7,768 nt of DNA from Bacteroidaceae bacterium (GCA_017466965.1 JAFTTD010000248.1:1-7768), one strand, 5' to 3'; shown: positions 1 to 6,709, counted from the stretch's first letter. Translations and numbers: made by a program. Notes: a model not told the origin generated them from the letters alone.

Positions 1-1
1 A

Positions 2-109
2 ACCGATGAGTTTGTTTCCTGGGTTGAGAACAAGTTGAACAACAGACCCAGAAAGAGGCTTGGTTATCTCACACCAAATGAGAAATTTAATTCAATATTA
101 ACAAATTAG
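2..109 (+). CDS. IS30-family transposase, C-terminal fragment
   Basis: The frame from base 2 reads 35 codons to a TAG stop at 107-109 and encodes the end of an IS30-family DDE transposase. The diagnostic stretch is LNNRPRKRLGYLTPNEKF, the conserved tail of this family (usually N-N-R-P-R-K-x-L-G-Y-x-T-P-x-E-x-F). These enzymes cut and join the ends of their own element. The catalytic DDE residues and the N-terminal helix-turn-helix must lie left of the window, so whether the enzyme is complete cannot be judged. Its stop codon overlaps the first base of the GAATTC dyad at the element's end, leaving almost no non-coding sequence between gene and terminus, which is usual for IS30 elements. The assignment rests on this one motif but is quite specific. 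Confidence 0.88.
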   Translation, partial: TDEFVSWVENKLNNRPRKRLGYLTPNEKFNSILTN

Positions 110-346
110 AATTCGATTGCATTTGCAAGTTGAATTCGCCAGTTTTTTCATGTCGTATGTCATAATTCCATTGTCTATTACGACCGCAGCACTGTCACCC
201 TTTACCATTACCTCAGGCAGAGTGCGGTATATGCTATCTGCCGAAAAGTGACGAAGAGTAGTGTCGTTAAGCATTTGCATTGCCTCACTGTTTGCTGTTG
301 CTGAATACAGCAAGATAATAAAACCTATTCTTTTCATTCTTTCCAT
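98..346 (-). pseudogene. TonB-receptor-like outer-membrane protein, truncated after about 70 codons by the IS30 element
   Basis: The leftward frame starts at ATG 346-344 or, more likely, at the second ATG 337-335 (MKRIGFIILLYSATANSEA). It begins with a signal peptide and continues with the segment LPEVMVKG at residues 43-50, then an acidic linker and MTYDM at 62-66. This matches the start of Bacteroidetes receptor-like barrels (LxEVxVKA, then a K/T-Y-D/N motif just before the plug); the intact barrel gene at 5661-2974 has LKEVSVKA followed by TLKYNV in the same order. The rest, a plug and a barrel of several hundred residues, is missing. From about residue 71 the frame runs through the insertion-sequence terminus and adds a meaningless Cys-rich tail ending at TAA 100-98. 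No carboxypeptidase-like domain precedes the LPEV segment, so this is a different subtype from the other barrel. A TAACTTTG promoter box lies just upstream. The distal part may survive left of the element, outside the window. Confidence 0.65.
109..137. repeat. Dyad-symmetric IS terminus (candidate terminal inverted repeat or hairpin)
   Basis: Two GAATTC palindromes (109-114, 132-137) enclose TTGC (117-120), ATTT and GCAA (125-128), so the 29-bp segment can fold back on itself with 6 + 4 paired bases and a small bulge. It lies between the transposase stop and the host DNA, so it is either the transposase binding site in the terminal inverted repeat or a hairpin protecting the transposase transcript. 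A T6 run at 143-148 lies in the adjoining host sequence. Confidence 0.5.
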
Positions 347-375
347 TAATTATTTTTGTTATATTTCCCACTCCG

Positions 376-383
376 CAAAGTTA
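376..383 (-). promoter_or_regulatory. Candidate -7 promoter box (TAACTTTG) for the truncated outer-membrane gene
   Basis: Read leftward, this is TAACTTTG, a full match to the Bacteroidota -7 consensus TAnnTTTG, with a start site expected near 368 and a leader of roughly 20-30 nt before ATG 346 or 337. No convincing TTTG/TTG -33 element is seen about 20 bp upstream, so the call rests on the -7 box and its position. Confidence 0.5.
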
Positions 384-422
384 TGTGCTTTTTCGTTCAC
401 CGTCCTCCCCTTTCTGCTTACA

Positions 423-462
423 TAGTCTTAACATTAGCGGACAGAAGTGTTATTTAGTCTTA
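423..462. promoter_or_regulatory. Paired TAGTCTTA direct repeats, candidate operator between divergent promoters
   Basis: TAGTCTTA occurs at 423-430 and exactly again at 455-462, start to start 32 bp (about three helical turns). Between them is a small inverted pair, TAACA (429-433) and TGTTA (448-452). The block lies between the two divergent TAnnTTTG boxes and upstream of the response-regulator operon. Direct repeats on one face of the helix are how many OmpR-type regulators bind, so autoregulation is possible. This is inference from layout only. Confidence 0.3.
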
Positions 463-492
463 TCAAAATCGGGATTCAAAGGCGAAAAAACA

Positions 493-500
493 TATCTTTG
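493..500 (+). promoter_or_regulatory. -7 promoter box (TATCTTTG) for the two-component operon
   Basis: TATCTTTG matches the Bacteroidota -7 consensus TAnnTTTG. Transcription would begin near 506-508, giving a leader of about 20 nt to the kinase ATG at 527. No clear TTTG/TTG -33 element stands at the usual distance, so this may be a weak or activator-dependent promoter. Confidence 0.6.
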
Positions 501-509
501 CGTGAGAAA

Positions 510-519
510 AAAGAAAGGG
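510..519 (+). promoter_or_regulatory. Ribosome binding site of the sensor kinase
   Basis: The purine run AAGAAAGGGT (about 510-519) ends 7 bases before ATG 527 and is the only Shine-Dalgarno-like sequence near it. It supports 527 as the start, which also places the first transmembrane helix directly at the N-terminus. Confidence 0.5.
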
Positions 520-526
520 TAAAGAC

Positions 527-2044
527 ATGAAACTTTCATTAAGACTTATAGCCGTGCTGGTGATCATGTCCATTACGGCAACCTTCGCCTATCAGGCATA
601 CTGGCTAATCAATCTGTATCAGACCCTGAAGGCAGATGCGGAGAGGAGCATTACTGAAGCTATGCGCATAAGCGACTACCAGGAGGTGATGGGCAGAGCT
701 GCATGGTGGGCTGTGAACGGTGACAAGCACGGTACTTTGGAAGTGTCGGCAGCGCGAATGAAGAGCGATTCGCAATCAATGGTGTTCACTTCGCAAACGG
801 AAGATCACTATGTGAAGGGCGAACTGACTATAACAGCCGACAGCACAGGAAGGGACAGCACGACGACCGCCAGCGAGGAACAGACTGCCACCGACAGTTT
901 CAACGACAAGTTCCAGAGTGCACTTGCCGGAAGGAGCGACCTGCTCGACCTGGCCATGGTTCTTCAGAAAGGGATACACATCGGCATAGACCAGCTGTGC
1001 CCCGCTGACTACTCCGTGTATGACAGCCTGCGAAGTCTGCAACTGCAGGAAGCGGGCGTGCTCCAACCCTACAAGCTTGAAGTAGTGAGGCAACACCCGT
1101 CTTCGCACGCATGCGACACTATTGTTGTCAGATGCGACTCCGCGTTCCAGTCCACCGCCGAATCACTAAGCTACGACTACTCCTTCGACACAGATGGACT
1201 CCTTACTTATCGCCTTTGGACTGCCCCTGTCACCTCGATAGTGCTGCGCCAGATGGGCGGCATACTGCTCACTTCGTTCATCATCGTCATCGTGCTGACG
1301 TTCTCGTTTTGGTATCTGATTCACATAATCCTTCAGCAGAAGTCGCTCGACGAGATGAAGACCGACTTCACCAACAACATGACCCACGAGCTGAAGACAC
1401 CCATTGCAGTGGCGTATGCAGCAAACGATGTGCTGCTGAACTTCAAGAAGGGCTGCGACGAGAACGAAAGGAGAAAATACCTGCTGGTATGCCAGGAGCA
1501 GCTGAGCAAGCTGAGCGCCCTTGTTGAGCAAATACTGTCAGTGAGCATGGAGAGGCGAAAGGGCTTCAGACTGACAAGGGAGAAGACCGACATAGGCGAA
1601 CTGCTGCAAGACGTAGTACGCACGTTCAGGCTGAAGGCCAACGGGGAGTCGGCAATAGAGCTGACAGCAGAGCCGGAAAGGATGTTCGCGTCAGTCGATC
1701 GCGTTCACATGACCAACGCCATAGGAAACCTGATAGACAATGCGCTGAAGTATTCGGGAAACGAAGCGAAAGTCCGCGTAGCTTGCTTTCCCAACGGAAA
1801 GGGAGGCATAAGAATATCAGTAAGCGACAACGGAGTGGGAATAAGCCGTGACAATCAGCGGTATGTGTTCGACAAGTTCTACAGGGTACCGACAGGCAAC
1901 CTCCATCAGGTGAAGGGCTACGGACTGGGGCTTTATTACGTCAAGACCATAGTCGGAATGCACGGCGGCACTGTCAGCATGAACAGCCGTCCCGGCAAAG
2001 GAAGCACGTTCTATATAGAAATAAACAGCGATGAGGATGAATAA
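527..2044 (+). CDS. Membrane sensor histidine kinase of a two-component system
   Basis: This 505-residue kinase is inferred to sense an envelope signal and pass phosphate to the response regulator encoded directly downstream. Visible layout: a first membrane helix at residues 7-28, a periplasmic sensor region of about 210 residues with no family I recognise, and a second helix at about 244-267. A short linker without an obvious HAMP domain leads to a DHp helix with the H-box FTNNMTHELKTP (phospho-acceptor His287). The ATP-binding domain shows an N-box NLIDNALKYS (Asn405), a G1 box DNGVGI (Asp434), an F-box FDKFYR, a G2 box GYGLGL (464-469) and a final GKGSTF. All catalytic boxes are present, so it should be active. 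The style (YQAYWLINLY after TM1, short linker, NNMTHELKTP) is typical of Bacteroidales kinases paired with OmpR-type regulators. It resembles the RprX type in architecture, but I cannot assign that name from sequence alone. The ligand is unknown. Confidence 0.95.
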   Translation: MKLSLRLIAVLVIMSITATFAYQAYWLINLYQTLKADAERSITEAMRISDYQEVMGRAAWWAVNGDKHGTLEVSAARMKSDSQSMVFTSQTEDHYVKGELTITADSTGRDSTTTASEEQTATDSFNDKFQSALAGRSDLLDLAMVLQKGIHIGIDQLCPADYSVYDSLRSLQLQEAGVLQPYKLEVVRQHPSSHACDTIVVRCDSAFQSTAESLSYDYSFDTDGLLTYRLWTAPVTSIVLRQMGGILLTSFIIVIVLTFSFWYLIHIILQQKSLDEMKTDFTNNMTHELKTPIAVAYAANDVLLNFKKGCDENERRKYLLVCQEQLSKLSALVEQILSVSMERRKGFRLTREKTDIGELLQDVVRTFRLKANGESAIELTAEPERMFASVDRVHMTNAIGNLIDNALKYSGNEAKVRVACFPNGKGGIRISVSDNGVGISRDNQRYVFDKFYRVPTGNLHQVKGYGLGLYYVKTIVGMHGGTVSMNSRPGKGSTFYIEINSDEDE

Positions 2045-2750
2045 GAATATAAAAGTATTGCTTGCGGAAGATGAGCCGACGCTGGCGGCCATCATCAGCG
2101 ATACACTTTCGGAATTGGGGTTCACCGTCTTCACGGCTCACGACGGCGAAGAGGCACTGACTCTTTTCAGCGCGGCTCGCCCTGATGTGGTGGTTGCCGA
2201 CGTGATGATGCCCAGAATGGACGGTTTTGAAATGCTGAAGCGCCTGCGCAGAAGCGGTCACCAAAATCCCGTTCTCTTCCTCACGGCGCGTTCGTCAGTA
2301 AACGATGTGGTCAGAGGATTTGAATCTGGAGCCAACGACTATCTGAAGAAACCCTTCAGCATGCAGGAACTCATAGTGCGCATCAAGGCGCTGGCAGGAA
2401 GAGCATATGTCGATACCGACAAGCCCTTTGACCGGAAACGCCCGGAACGAATACACATAAGTAGCTACGTGTTCTCGCCTGTGGCGCAGACACTCACCTT
2501 TGCCGACGGCACAACAACGGAGCTTTCCCACCGAGAGTCGGAAATACTCTACCGCCTCAGCAGCGGCACTGGCCATGTGGTTGAAACCCGTCAACTGTTA
2601 ATAGAACTGTGGGGCGACGACAGCTACTTCAACACCCGCAGTCTGCACGTGTTCATCACAAAGCTACGCCACCATCTGCGCCGCGACCCTTCTATACGAA
2701 TCATCAATGTCAGGGGAACAGGCTACAAGATGGTCTGCGGCAGTATTTGA
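2031..2750 (+). CDS. OmpR/PhoB-family response regulator
   Basis: This 239-residue transcription factor is the partner of the kinase upstream. The receiver domain (about 7-125) has the acidic pair Glu13/Asp14, phospho-acceptor Asp57 in VVVADVMMPRMDG, the switch Thr85 (LFLTAR) and Lys107 in YLKKPF, so it should be phosphorylated normally. The C-terminal winged helix (about 140-235) shows the family pattern LSHRESEILYRL, then LWGDDSYFNTRSLHVFITKLR (recognition helix) and INVRGTGYKM (wing). The WGDDxYFNxRSxxVxxxKLR form is common in Bacteroidales RprY-like regulators. Its start overlaps the kinase gene by 14 bp at ATG 2031; ATG 2037 is an alternative giving MNKNIKVLL, and neither has a strong ribosome site, consistent with translational coupling. 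The gene ends with TGA. The flanking envelope genes and its own divergent promoter region are obvious candidate targets, but no binding site is proven. Confidence 0.95.
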   Translation: MRMNKNIKVLLAEDEPTLAAIISDTLSELGFTVFTAHDGEEALTLFSAARPDVVVADVMMPRMDGFEMLKRLRRSGHQNPVLFLTARSSVNDVVRGFESGANDYLKKPFSMQELIVRIKALAGRAYVDTDKPFDRKRPERIHISSYVFSPVAQTLTFADGTTTELSHRESEILYRLSSGTGHVVETRQLLIELWGDDSYFNTRSLHVFITKLRHHLRRDPSIRIINVRGTGYKMVCGSI

Positions 2751-2973
2751 GACTACACATAATTTTTTACTTTCTCAACATAAATAATTTTTCCAAAAAG
2801 AATTATGGATATTCTTTAATACATTGACATTTATATAAAAGTCAGTGACATTTATATATAAACCATTGAGATTTATGTAAAAGTCACTGACATATAAAGA
2901 ATCCTACGTAGACAGATAAAATATATTTTGCCACAAATTAAGATGTTTAGGATTTAAGAGCAGAGAAAAACTC
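2751..2973. other. Convergent intergenic region, AT-rich, no gene
   Basis: These 223 bp separate the ends of the response-regulator gene and the leftward barrel gene. All frames are broken by frequent stops and I see no RNA gene. The left half is plain AT-rich sequence; the middle holds a 21-bp tandem array (2822-2905, listed separately); the right part includes a TACGTA palindrome (about 2906) and a short AGAG-T5-CTCT hairpin in the leftward transcript just past the barrel stop. No strong GC stem followed by a T run, the usual intrinsic terminator, is visible for either gene. Confidence 0.6.
2822..2905. repeat. 21-bp tandem repeat array with overlapping dyads
   Basis: Four consecutive 21-bp units start at 2822, 2843, 2864 and 2885. 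The first three share the pattern CAnTGAnATTTATnTA followed by an A-rich end; the fourth keeps only its first half (CACTGACAT). Dyads lie within and across units: TGACATTTATATAAAAGTCA at 2825-2844 is a 20-bp palindrome with one A/A mismatch pair, its weaker copy lies 42 bp on (2867-2886), and GTCAGTGAC (2841-2849) and GTCACTGAC (2883-2891) are perfect around one base, also 42 bp apart. A 21-bp period is two helical turns. The array has no reading frame on either strand. It could be a protein-binding array or a variable-number repeat; both are inference. Confidence 0.8.
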
Positions 2974-5661
2974 TCACAAGAGCTTGAACCTCACTTTTGC
3001 AACGATGTTCATGGGGCGGAGCATACTTGTGGACGAGTGGATGTCAAGTCCGCTGTAGTTCACCCTGGTGTAGGTTTTCTGGTTAAACACGTTGTTCACC
3101 TCCAATTCCAAATCAGCTATGCCGAGCCTGTATTTTGCCTGCACATCGCCGAACCATGCGTGACGATTGTCGGCTGTCAGGTTGTTGTAGTTGTCTTCTG
3201 CCGTGGCTGCGAGGGTGAGATTTTTTGTGACATACACATTCATCTTCACCCGCTGTGTGGCCGAACGCACTGTTTGCGCCCTCTGTGCGGAAGCGCCGTC
3301 GGCGGAACTCCTGCTCCAGCTGTATCCGCTGCTCACCACGATGTTGAACCACGGAAGAGGGGTGATTGTGCCTCCACCTCCAATGCTGACGGTGCGCGAG
3401 CTCAGCGCATATACCTTTCCGCCCACAAGGCGTTCGCTCTCCGATGCGCTGTACCCTCCGAAGGCTCTCAGTGAGGACTGCAGCCAGTCGAAACCCTTGC
3501 TCAGTTCGCCACTGACGCTGTAGCTGTCGGAAACGGTACGTCTGTCAACAGCGTTCACCACGCTTGTAGCTCCGTCGTAGTCGTAGCCGTAGATCTGGTT
3601 GTCGCGGGTGCGCGAACAGCTTGCTCCGATATTGGCGAATGTGGCTGTCAGGGCGTTGCGGTAGCTCACCGACAGGTTCGCTCCTATGCGGTCGGTTTCG
3701 GAAAGCTGGTCAACATAGCTGCGCTGGAAAGAGCGGTAGTTGTGCATGATGTAGCCGCTGTATATTCCTCCCGGGTCGCCTACAGTCTTGTTGTAGCTTG
3801 CGCTCATTGACGATGACCAGTCGCGCCAGTAGTATTTCATAGAGAGAGTTGGCGACACGAGCAAATGGGTGTATGTATCCCGTGAATGGCGGATTCTGTC
3901 ATCAAGCATCTGGGTATAAAGACTTAGGGGGCATCCCAGGTTCACCTGGAACCGCCGATAGTCGTATGTGTAGTGCTGTCCGAGCGTCAGTTCGTAGGTG
4001 TTGTACCAAAGGTCGTTAGCGTGCTGCAATGTTGAGGTGTAACCGGACAAATCTGTTTCAATCCCGTGAAGGCTGGCATGGGCCACAATCCCGTAGGAGG
4101 CCTTGAAGTCGCCCAGCGCAAGTCTGAAGTTTGTGTGGAAATCACCTGCTATATGGTGCGAATTGACGTCCTGCACATACTCCGTCAGTGATGCAGCGGC
4201 AAGGCTGTCTATCCCAACAGCCAGTGTGTTGGGGCGTTTGGAGTAGCCAAGCGAAAAGTGGAGGTCGAGGTTGTGCTTGCCAATGTTTCGGATGGTGTTG
4301 AACGTGTTGCTCACCGACCATCCCGGACGGTCGAAACGTTGGCTTACGCTCTCTCCGCCAGTCCCTCCCCGGAGGGAAGACCAGTGGGTGCTGCTCGTCA
4401 CATCGTCTGAATTCCAGTTGGCGTCAATGCTGAGCACATTGGCAAGGAATCCGTCGGAGGCGTTACGGCAATAGCGCGCTTGCCCGCTCAGGTTGTGGAT
4501 GTGGCTTTGCGAAACCATTGCCTCCGAAGTGTGCAGACGCCGGTCGCCGCTCAGAAAGATGTCGCTCTGCGAATTGCCCTCACGGCGTATGTTGTCGTCG
4601 TGGTACGAAAGGTTGAATGTCATCTCCGCATCCTTGCCTAACTTCTCCAGATGGTTTGCCGACAGCACATGGGAACGGTTGTCGAACGTGCGCTTCTGCG
4701 GCAGTCCGGAACCTGACGGAAGGATGGCCCCTGTGGGGCAGAACGGGTAAAGGCCTACGCTGTTGATGCTGGAATAATGGGAGGTCAGTTCCTTCGACAC
4801 GTCGTCGCCCGTGTTGTTGCCTTTGTACAAAGTCATGTTCTGGCGAGTTTTGGCGAAATGCATCCCTACAAGTTCGGCTGTCCACAAAGCTCCCTTCAGT
4901 CCGCCAAAACGAATGTCGCCGCCTGGCAGGTTGTACCCGCCTCCGAACATTGAGTTTACGGCGACGGTTCCCTTTGCGGAATTTTTCAGTTTCAGGTTTA
5001 TCGCAACATCGTCGGTCAGCACCTTGCCTTGCAGCGACTTGACGGGCTGATGGTTCTCGAGCACTTCCACCGTGGCGACATCCTGGGCGTTGATATTGTT
5101 GGTGGCTATGCCGTATCGCCCCTGCAACAGGTCCATGTCTTCAACATAGAACTTCTTTATGCTCTTGCCGTTGAACTTTATTCTTCCGCTCTCCGACACT
5201 TCTATGCCGGGCATGTTCTTCAGCACATCACCAATTACTCGGTCGCCCTGCCGGGTGTATGCCGCCACATTATACTTCAGGGTGTCGCCCTCTAAACGAA
5301 TCTTCTGTGCCTTGACCGACACTTCCTTGAGTTCGACAGACTTCTTCGCAACGCGAATGTCGAGCTTCTGAGAACGGTTTGCCACTGTCCTCATGTGCCG
5401 ACCAATTGTCATTCCCGCAGCAATGACTGTTACAGAGTCAGCCTCAGTAGTGAACTCCAGTCTGTAATGCCCCTTCTCATCGGTATCGGCAAAGCCTACG
5501 ATGCTTGTCCCGCCTTTTGGCGACACAGTGACATAGGCATCTGCCAATGTGCCGAGTGAATCAGCAACAGTTCCTTCTATGACGGTCTGTCCCGTCATTG
5601 AAAGGGGCAACAGAAACAGCATAGTCATGACTGCTAAATTTTTATTCTTCATATTGACCAT
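2974..5661 (-). CDS. SusC/TonB-receptor-like outer-membrane beta-barrel protein with N-terminal carboxypeptidase-regulatory-like domain
   Basis: This 895-residue protein probably forms an outer-membrane barrel. A signal peptide lies at residues 4-24 (MKNKNLAVMTMLFLLPLSMTG, likely cut before QTVIEG). A carboxypeptidase-D regulatory-like Ig fold follows at about 25-105 (IEGTVADSLGTLADAYVTV, then GHYRLEF). Next is LKEVSVKA (111-118) and a plug-like region with GDVLKNMPGIEV (144-155), KKFYVEDMDLLQGRYG and VEVLENHQPVK (198-208). From about 230 to the end are alternating beta strands rich in Tyr, Ser and Asn, closing with LEVNNVFNQKTY and a terminal strand MNIVAKVRFKLL. No clear TonB box is visible, so active TonB-dependent transport is not certain. 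Length fits the family and the frame is intact. ATG 5652 is the better start because it begins the signal peptide with MKNKN; ATG 5661 is in frame. It lies 53 bp downstream of an intact GLPGLI gene with no promoter box between, suggesting one transcript. The substrate is unknown. Confidence 0.88.
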   Translation of the reverse strand: MVNMKNKNLAVMTMLFLLPLSMTGQTVIEGTVADSLGTLADAYVTVSPKGGTSIVGFADTDEKGHYRLEFTTEADSVTVIAAGMTIGRHMRTVANRSQKLDIRVAKKSVELKEVSVKAQKIRLEGDTLKYNVAAYTRQGDRVIGDVLKNMPGIEVSESGRIKFNGKSIKKFYVEDMDLLQGRYGIATNNINAQDVATVEVLENHQPVKSLQGKVLTDDVAINLKLKNSAKGTVAVNSMFGGGYNLPGGDIRFGGLKGALWTAELVGMHFAKTRQNMTLYKGNNTGDDVSKELTSHYSSINSVGLYPFCPTGAILPSGSGLPQKRTFDNRSHVLSANHLEKLGKDAEMTFNLSYHDDNIRREGNSQSDIFLSGDRRLHTSEAMVSQSHIHNLSGQARYCRNASDGFLANVLSIDANWNSDDVTSSTHWSSLRGGTGGESVSQRFDRPGWSVSNTFNTIRNIGKHNLDLHFSLGYSKRPNTLAVGIDSLAAASLTEYVQDVNSHHIAGDFHTNFRLALGDFKASYGIVAHASLHGIETDLSGYTSTLQHANDLWYNTYELTLGQHYTYDYRRFQVNLGCPLSLYTQMLDDRIRHSRDTYTHLLVSPTLSMKYYWRDWSSSMSASYNKTVGDPGGIYSGYIMHNYRSFQRSYVDQLSETDRIGANLSVSYRNALTATFANIGASCSRTRDNQIYGYDYDGATSVVNAVDRRTVSDSYSVSGELSKGFDWLQSSLRAFGGYSASESERLVGGKVYALSSRTVSIGGGGTITPLPWFNIVVSSGYSWSRSSADGASAQRAQTVRSATQRVKMNVYVTKNLTLAATAEDNYNNLTADNRHAWFGDVQAKYRLGIADLELEVNNVFNQKTYTRVNYSGLDIHSSTSMLRPMNIVAKVRFKLL

Positions 5662-5714
5662 TATTTTTCATATTGAATTATATGGATAAAGGGAAGAGAC
5701 TGAAGGGGGTCGCC

Positions 5715-6608
5715 TCATTCTAATTCCAACGGTTCATAGGGGGTGTGAACAGATACGGCTTCGCCAACAACAAAATTGCCCGAAGCATCAATTGTGCCTT
5801 TGCGGTAGTCAACAGCCTTAAACCAGTTTTCATGGAACGAGCGCTGCAGTTTCCACACTTTCTCACGAGAATAATTCGTGTAATCTTTGAAACTCCTGAA
5901 ACGTGTGACGGGATATTTCTGTGTTTCAATGCCAATGGCCTCAAAGGTGTAAAGACGCCCCTTGTCATAAACCTTCAGAATAAGTCCGGGGAGTCCGCCG
6001 AACTTCCACGGGCCGCATTCCACAGGTATATCCGTAGTAAACCATGCTTCAAAGTCACGTCCACGGAATCGGCACGTTGCTTTCTGACATTCGTAGCCAA
6101 TGATAGTCTGTGTTTCGTTTGTCAGCGTCCATTTCTGTTTCGGAATCGGCTCCGTATATTTGGAGTTATAGCGATGCAGCCACGTTGGCATCTGACAGTA
6201 TTCCGTCAGTTGGCCGTCCTCGAAAAAGTAGTCGCTCCATTCGTATTCGCTCCACTGGTCGTAATTGCGACTTTTCACGCTCAACCAATTTGGCGCTGAA
6301 CCTGCGTTAGGGTTCGCATCAGCCCATATCATGCGGAGGGAATCGTTGAGATAGACAAACTCACTATAATACTTACGTATATGTCTGCCAACATCAAGCC
6401 GTTGCAAATCAATATAAGTCAGCGGGTCATCAATCTTTTCAGCACAGAAGGCATAGCGTACACGCATCTGAGTGGTGTCAAGCACATCCATCTTTGAAAA
6501 GCCCCTGTCATATATGGGCGAAGGACATCTTCCTCCATCTTTGGGCTGTGCGCTCATGTCGCCGCATACAGCAAAAGCAACTATACATGCAATAAATATC
6601 TTTTTCAT
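5715..6608 (-). CDS. GLPGLI-family (Porph_ging) secreted protein, intact copy
   Basis: A 297-residue exported protein with a signal peptide (MKKIFIACIVAFAVCGDMSA, likely cut before QPK). The family signature is plain: TYIDLQRLDVG near 64-74, YTEPIPKQKW at 151-160, GYECQKATC at 171-179, RGRDFEAWFTTDIP at 182-195, then GPWKFGGLPGLIL with GLPGLI itself at 205-210. The family (TIGR01200/PF09697) is confined mainly to Bacteroidota, is often encoded beside TonB-receptor-like genes, and has no established biochemical function. It could act in the periplasm or at the outer membrane, inferred from the signal peptide and neighbour. Its upstream paralogue (7768-6910) is alike along its whole length, pointing to tandem duplication. 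Both share a CX4C pair (Cys174/Cys179 here). The gene follows a 301-bp repeat-filled spacer without a TAnnTTTG box on this strand, so transcription from further upstream is likely. It ends in TGA. Confidence 0.93.
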   Translation of the reverse strand: MKKIFIACIVAFAVCGDMSAQPKDGGRCPSPIYDRGFSKMDVLDTTQMRVRYAFCAEKIDDPLTYIDLQRLDVGRHIRKYYSEFVYLNDSLRMIWADANPNAGSAPNWLSVKSRNYDQWSEYEWSDYFFEDGQLTEYCQMPTWLHRYNSKYTEPIPKQKWTLTNETQTIIGYECQKATCRFRGRDFEAWFTTDIPVECGPWKFGGLPGLILKVYDKGRLYTFEAIGIETQKYPVTRFRSFKDYTNYSREKVWKLQRSFHENWFKAVDYRKGTIDASGNFVVGEAVSVHTPYEPLELE

Positions 6609-6670
6609 CTTGTCATTATGTGTTATAATTATACAGCTCTTGATTTAAGGGTTTGTTTAAGTCTGATTTT

Positions 6671-6709
6671 AAGTTTTTAAGTTTGTGAGTTTGTAAGTTT
6701 TTGAGTTTG
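6671..6709. repeat. Left arm of the 8-bp-phased repeat (AGTT units)
   Basis: Five AGTT cores start at 6672, 6680, 6688, 6696 and 6704, exactly 8 bp apart, as (T)(A/G)AGTTT(T/G)-type octamers. They are reverse complements of the AACT cores in the right arm, so transcripts of either strand could pair the arms as a ladder of 5-bp helices separated by 3-nt internal loops. Confidence 0.8.

Larger units (their letters stand above)
1..137 (+). mobile_element. Right end of an IS30-family insertion sequence (partial)
   Basis: This is the terminal part of an insertion sequence whose body lies left of the window. It contains the transposase C-terminus followed at once by a short terminus (about 109-137) with strong dyad symmetry: GAATTC at 109-114 and 132-137 bracket TTGC/GCAA arms around ATTT. 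The IS30 assignment comes from the encoded transposase tail. The outer boundary near 137 is inferred because the leftward reading frame beyond it is a recognisable host gene that stops resembling its family about here. The other terminal repeat and any target duplication are outside the window, so the exact edge is uncertain by a few bases. Confidence 0.75.

Noticed and set aside
776..1641. Long open frames antisense to the kinase gene, and a rightward one at 1111-1527
   Set aside because: They overlap the clearly conserved kinase coding region, show no family motifs, and look like shadows of its codon pattern.
527..2750. Naming the pair rprX/rprY
   Set aside because: The architecture and the WGDDxYFN regulator motif are similar, but many Bacteroidales pairs share them and orthology cannot be shown without a search.
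2609..2827. Rightward open frame overlapping the end of the regulator gene
   Set aside because: It is a shadow in another frame of the winged-helix coding region, running into AT-rich non-coding DNA, with no motif.
2822..2905. CRISPR array
   Set aside because: Units are contiguous 21-bp tandems with no unique spacers and no cas genes nearby; the same holds for the 8-bp repeats at 6671-6900.
3037..5371. Rightward open frames inside the barrel gene
   Set aside because: They are antisense to a full-length, motif-bearing barrel frame and have no recognisable domains or ribosome sites.
6678..6685. TAAGTTTG as a rightward TAnnTTTG promoter box
   Set aside because: It arises from the octamer repeat, and no rightward gene follows within the spacer.
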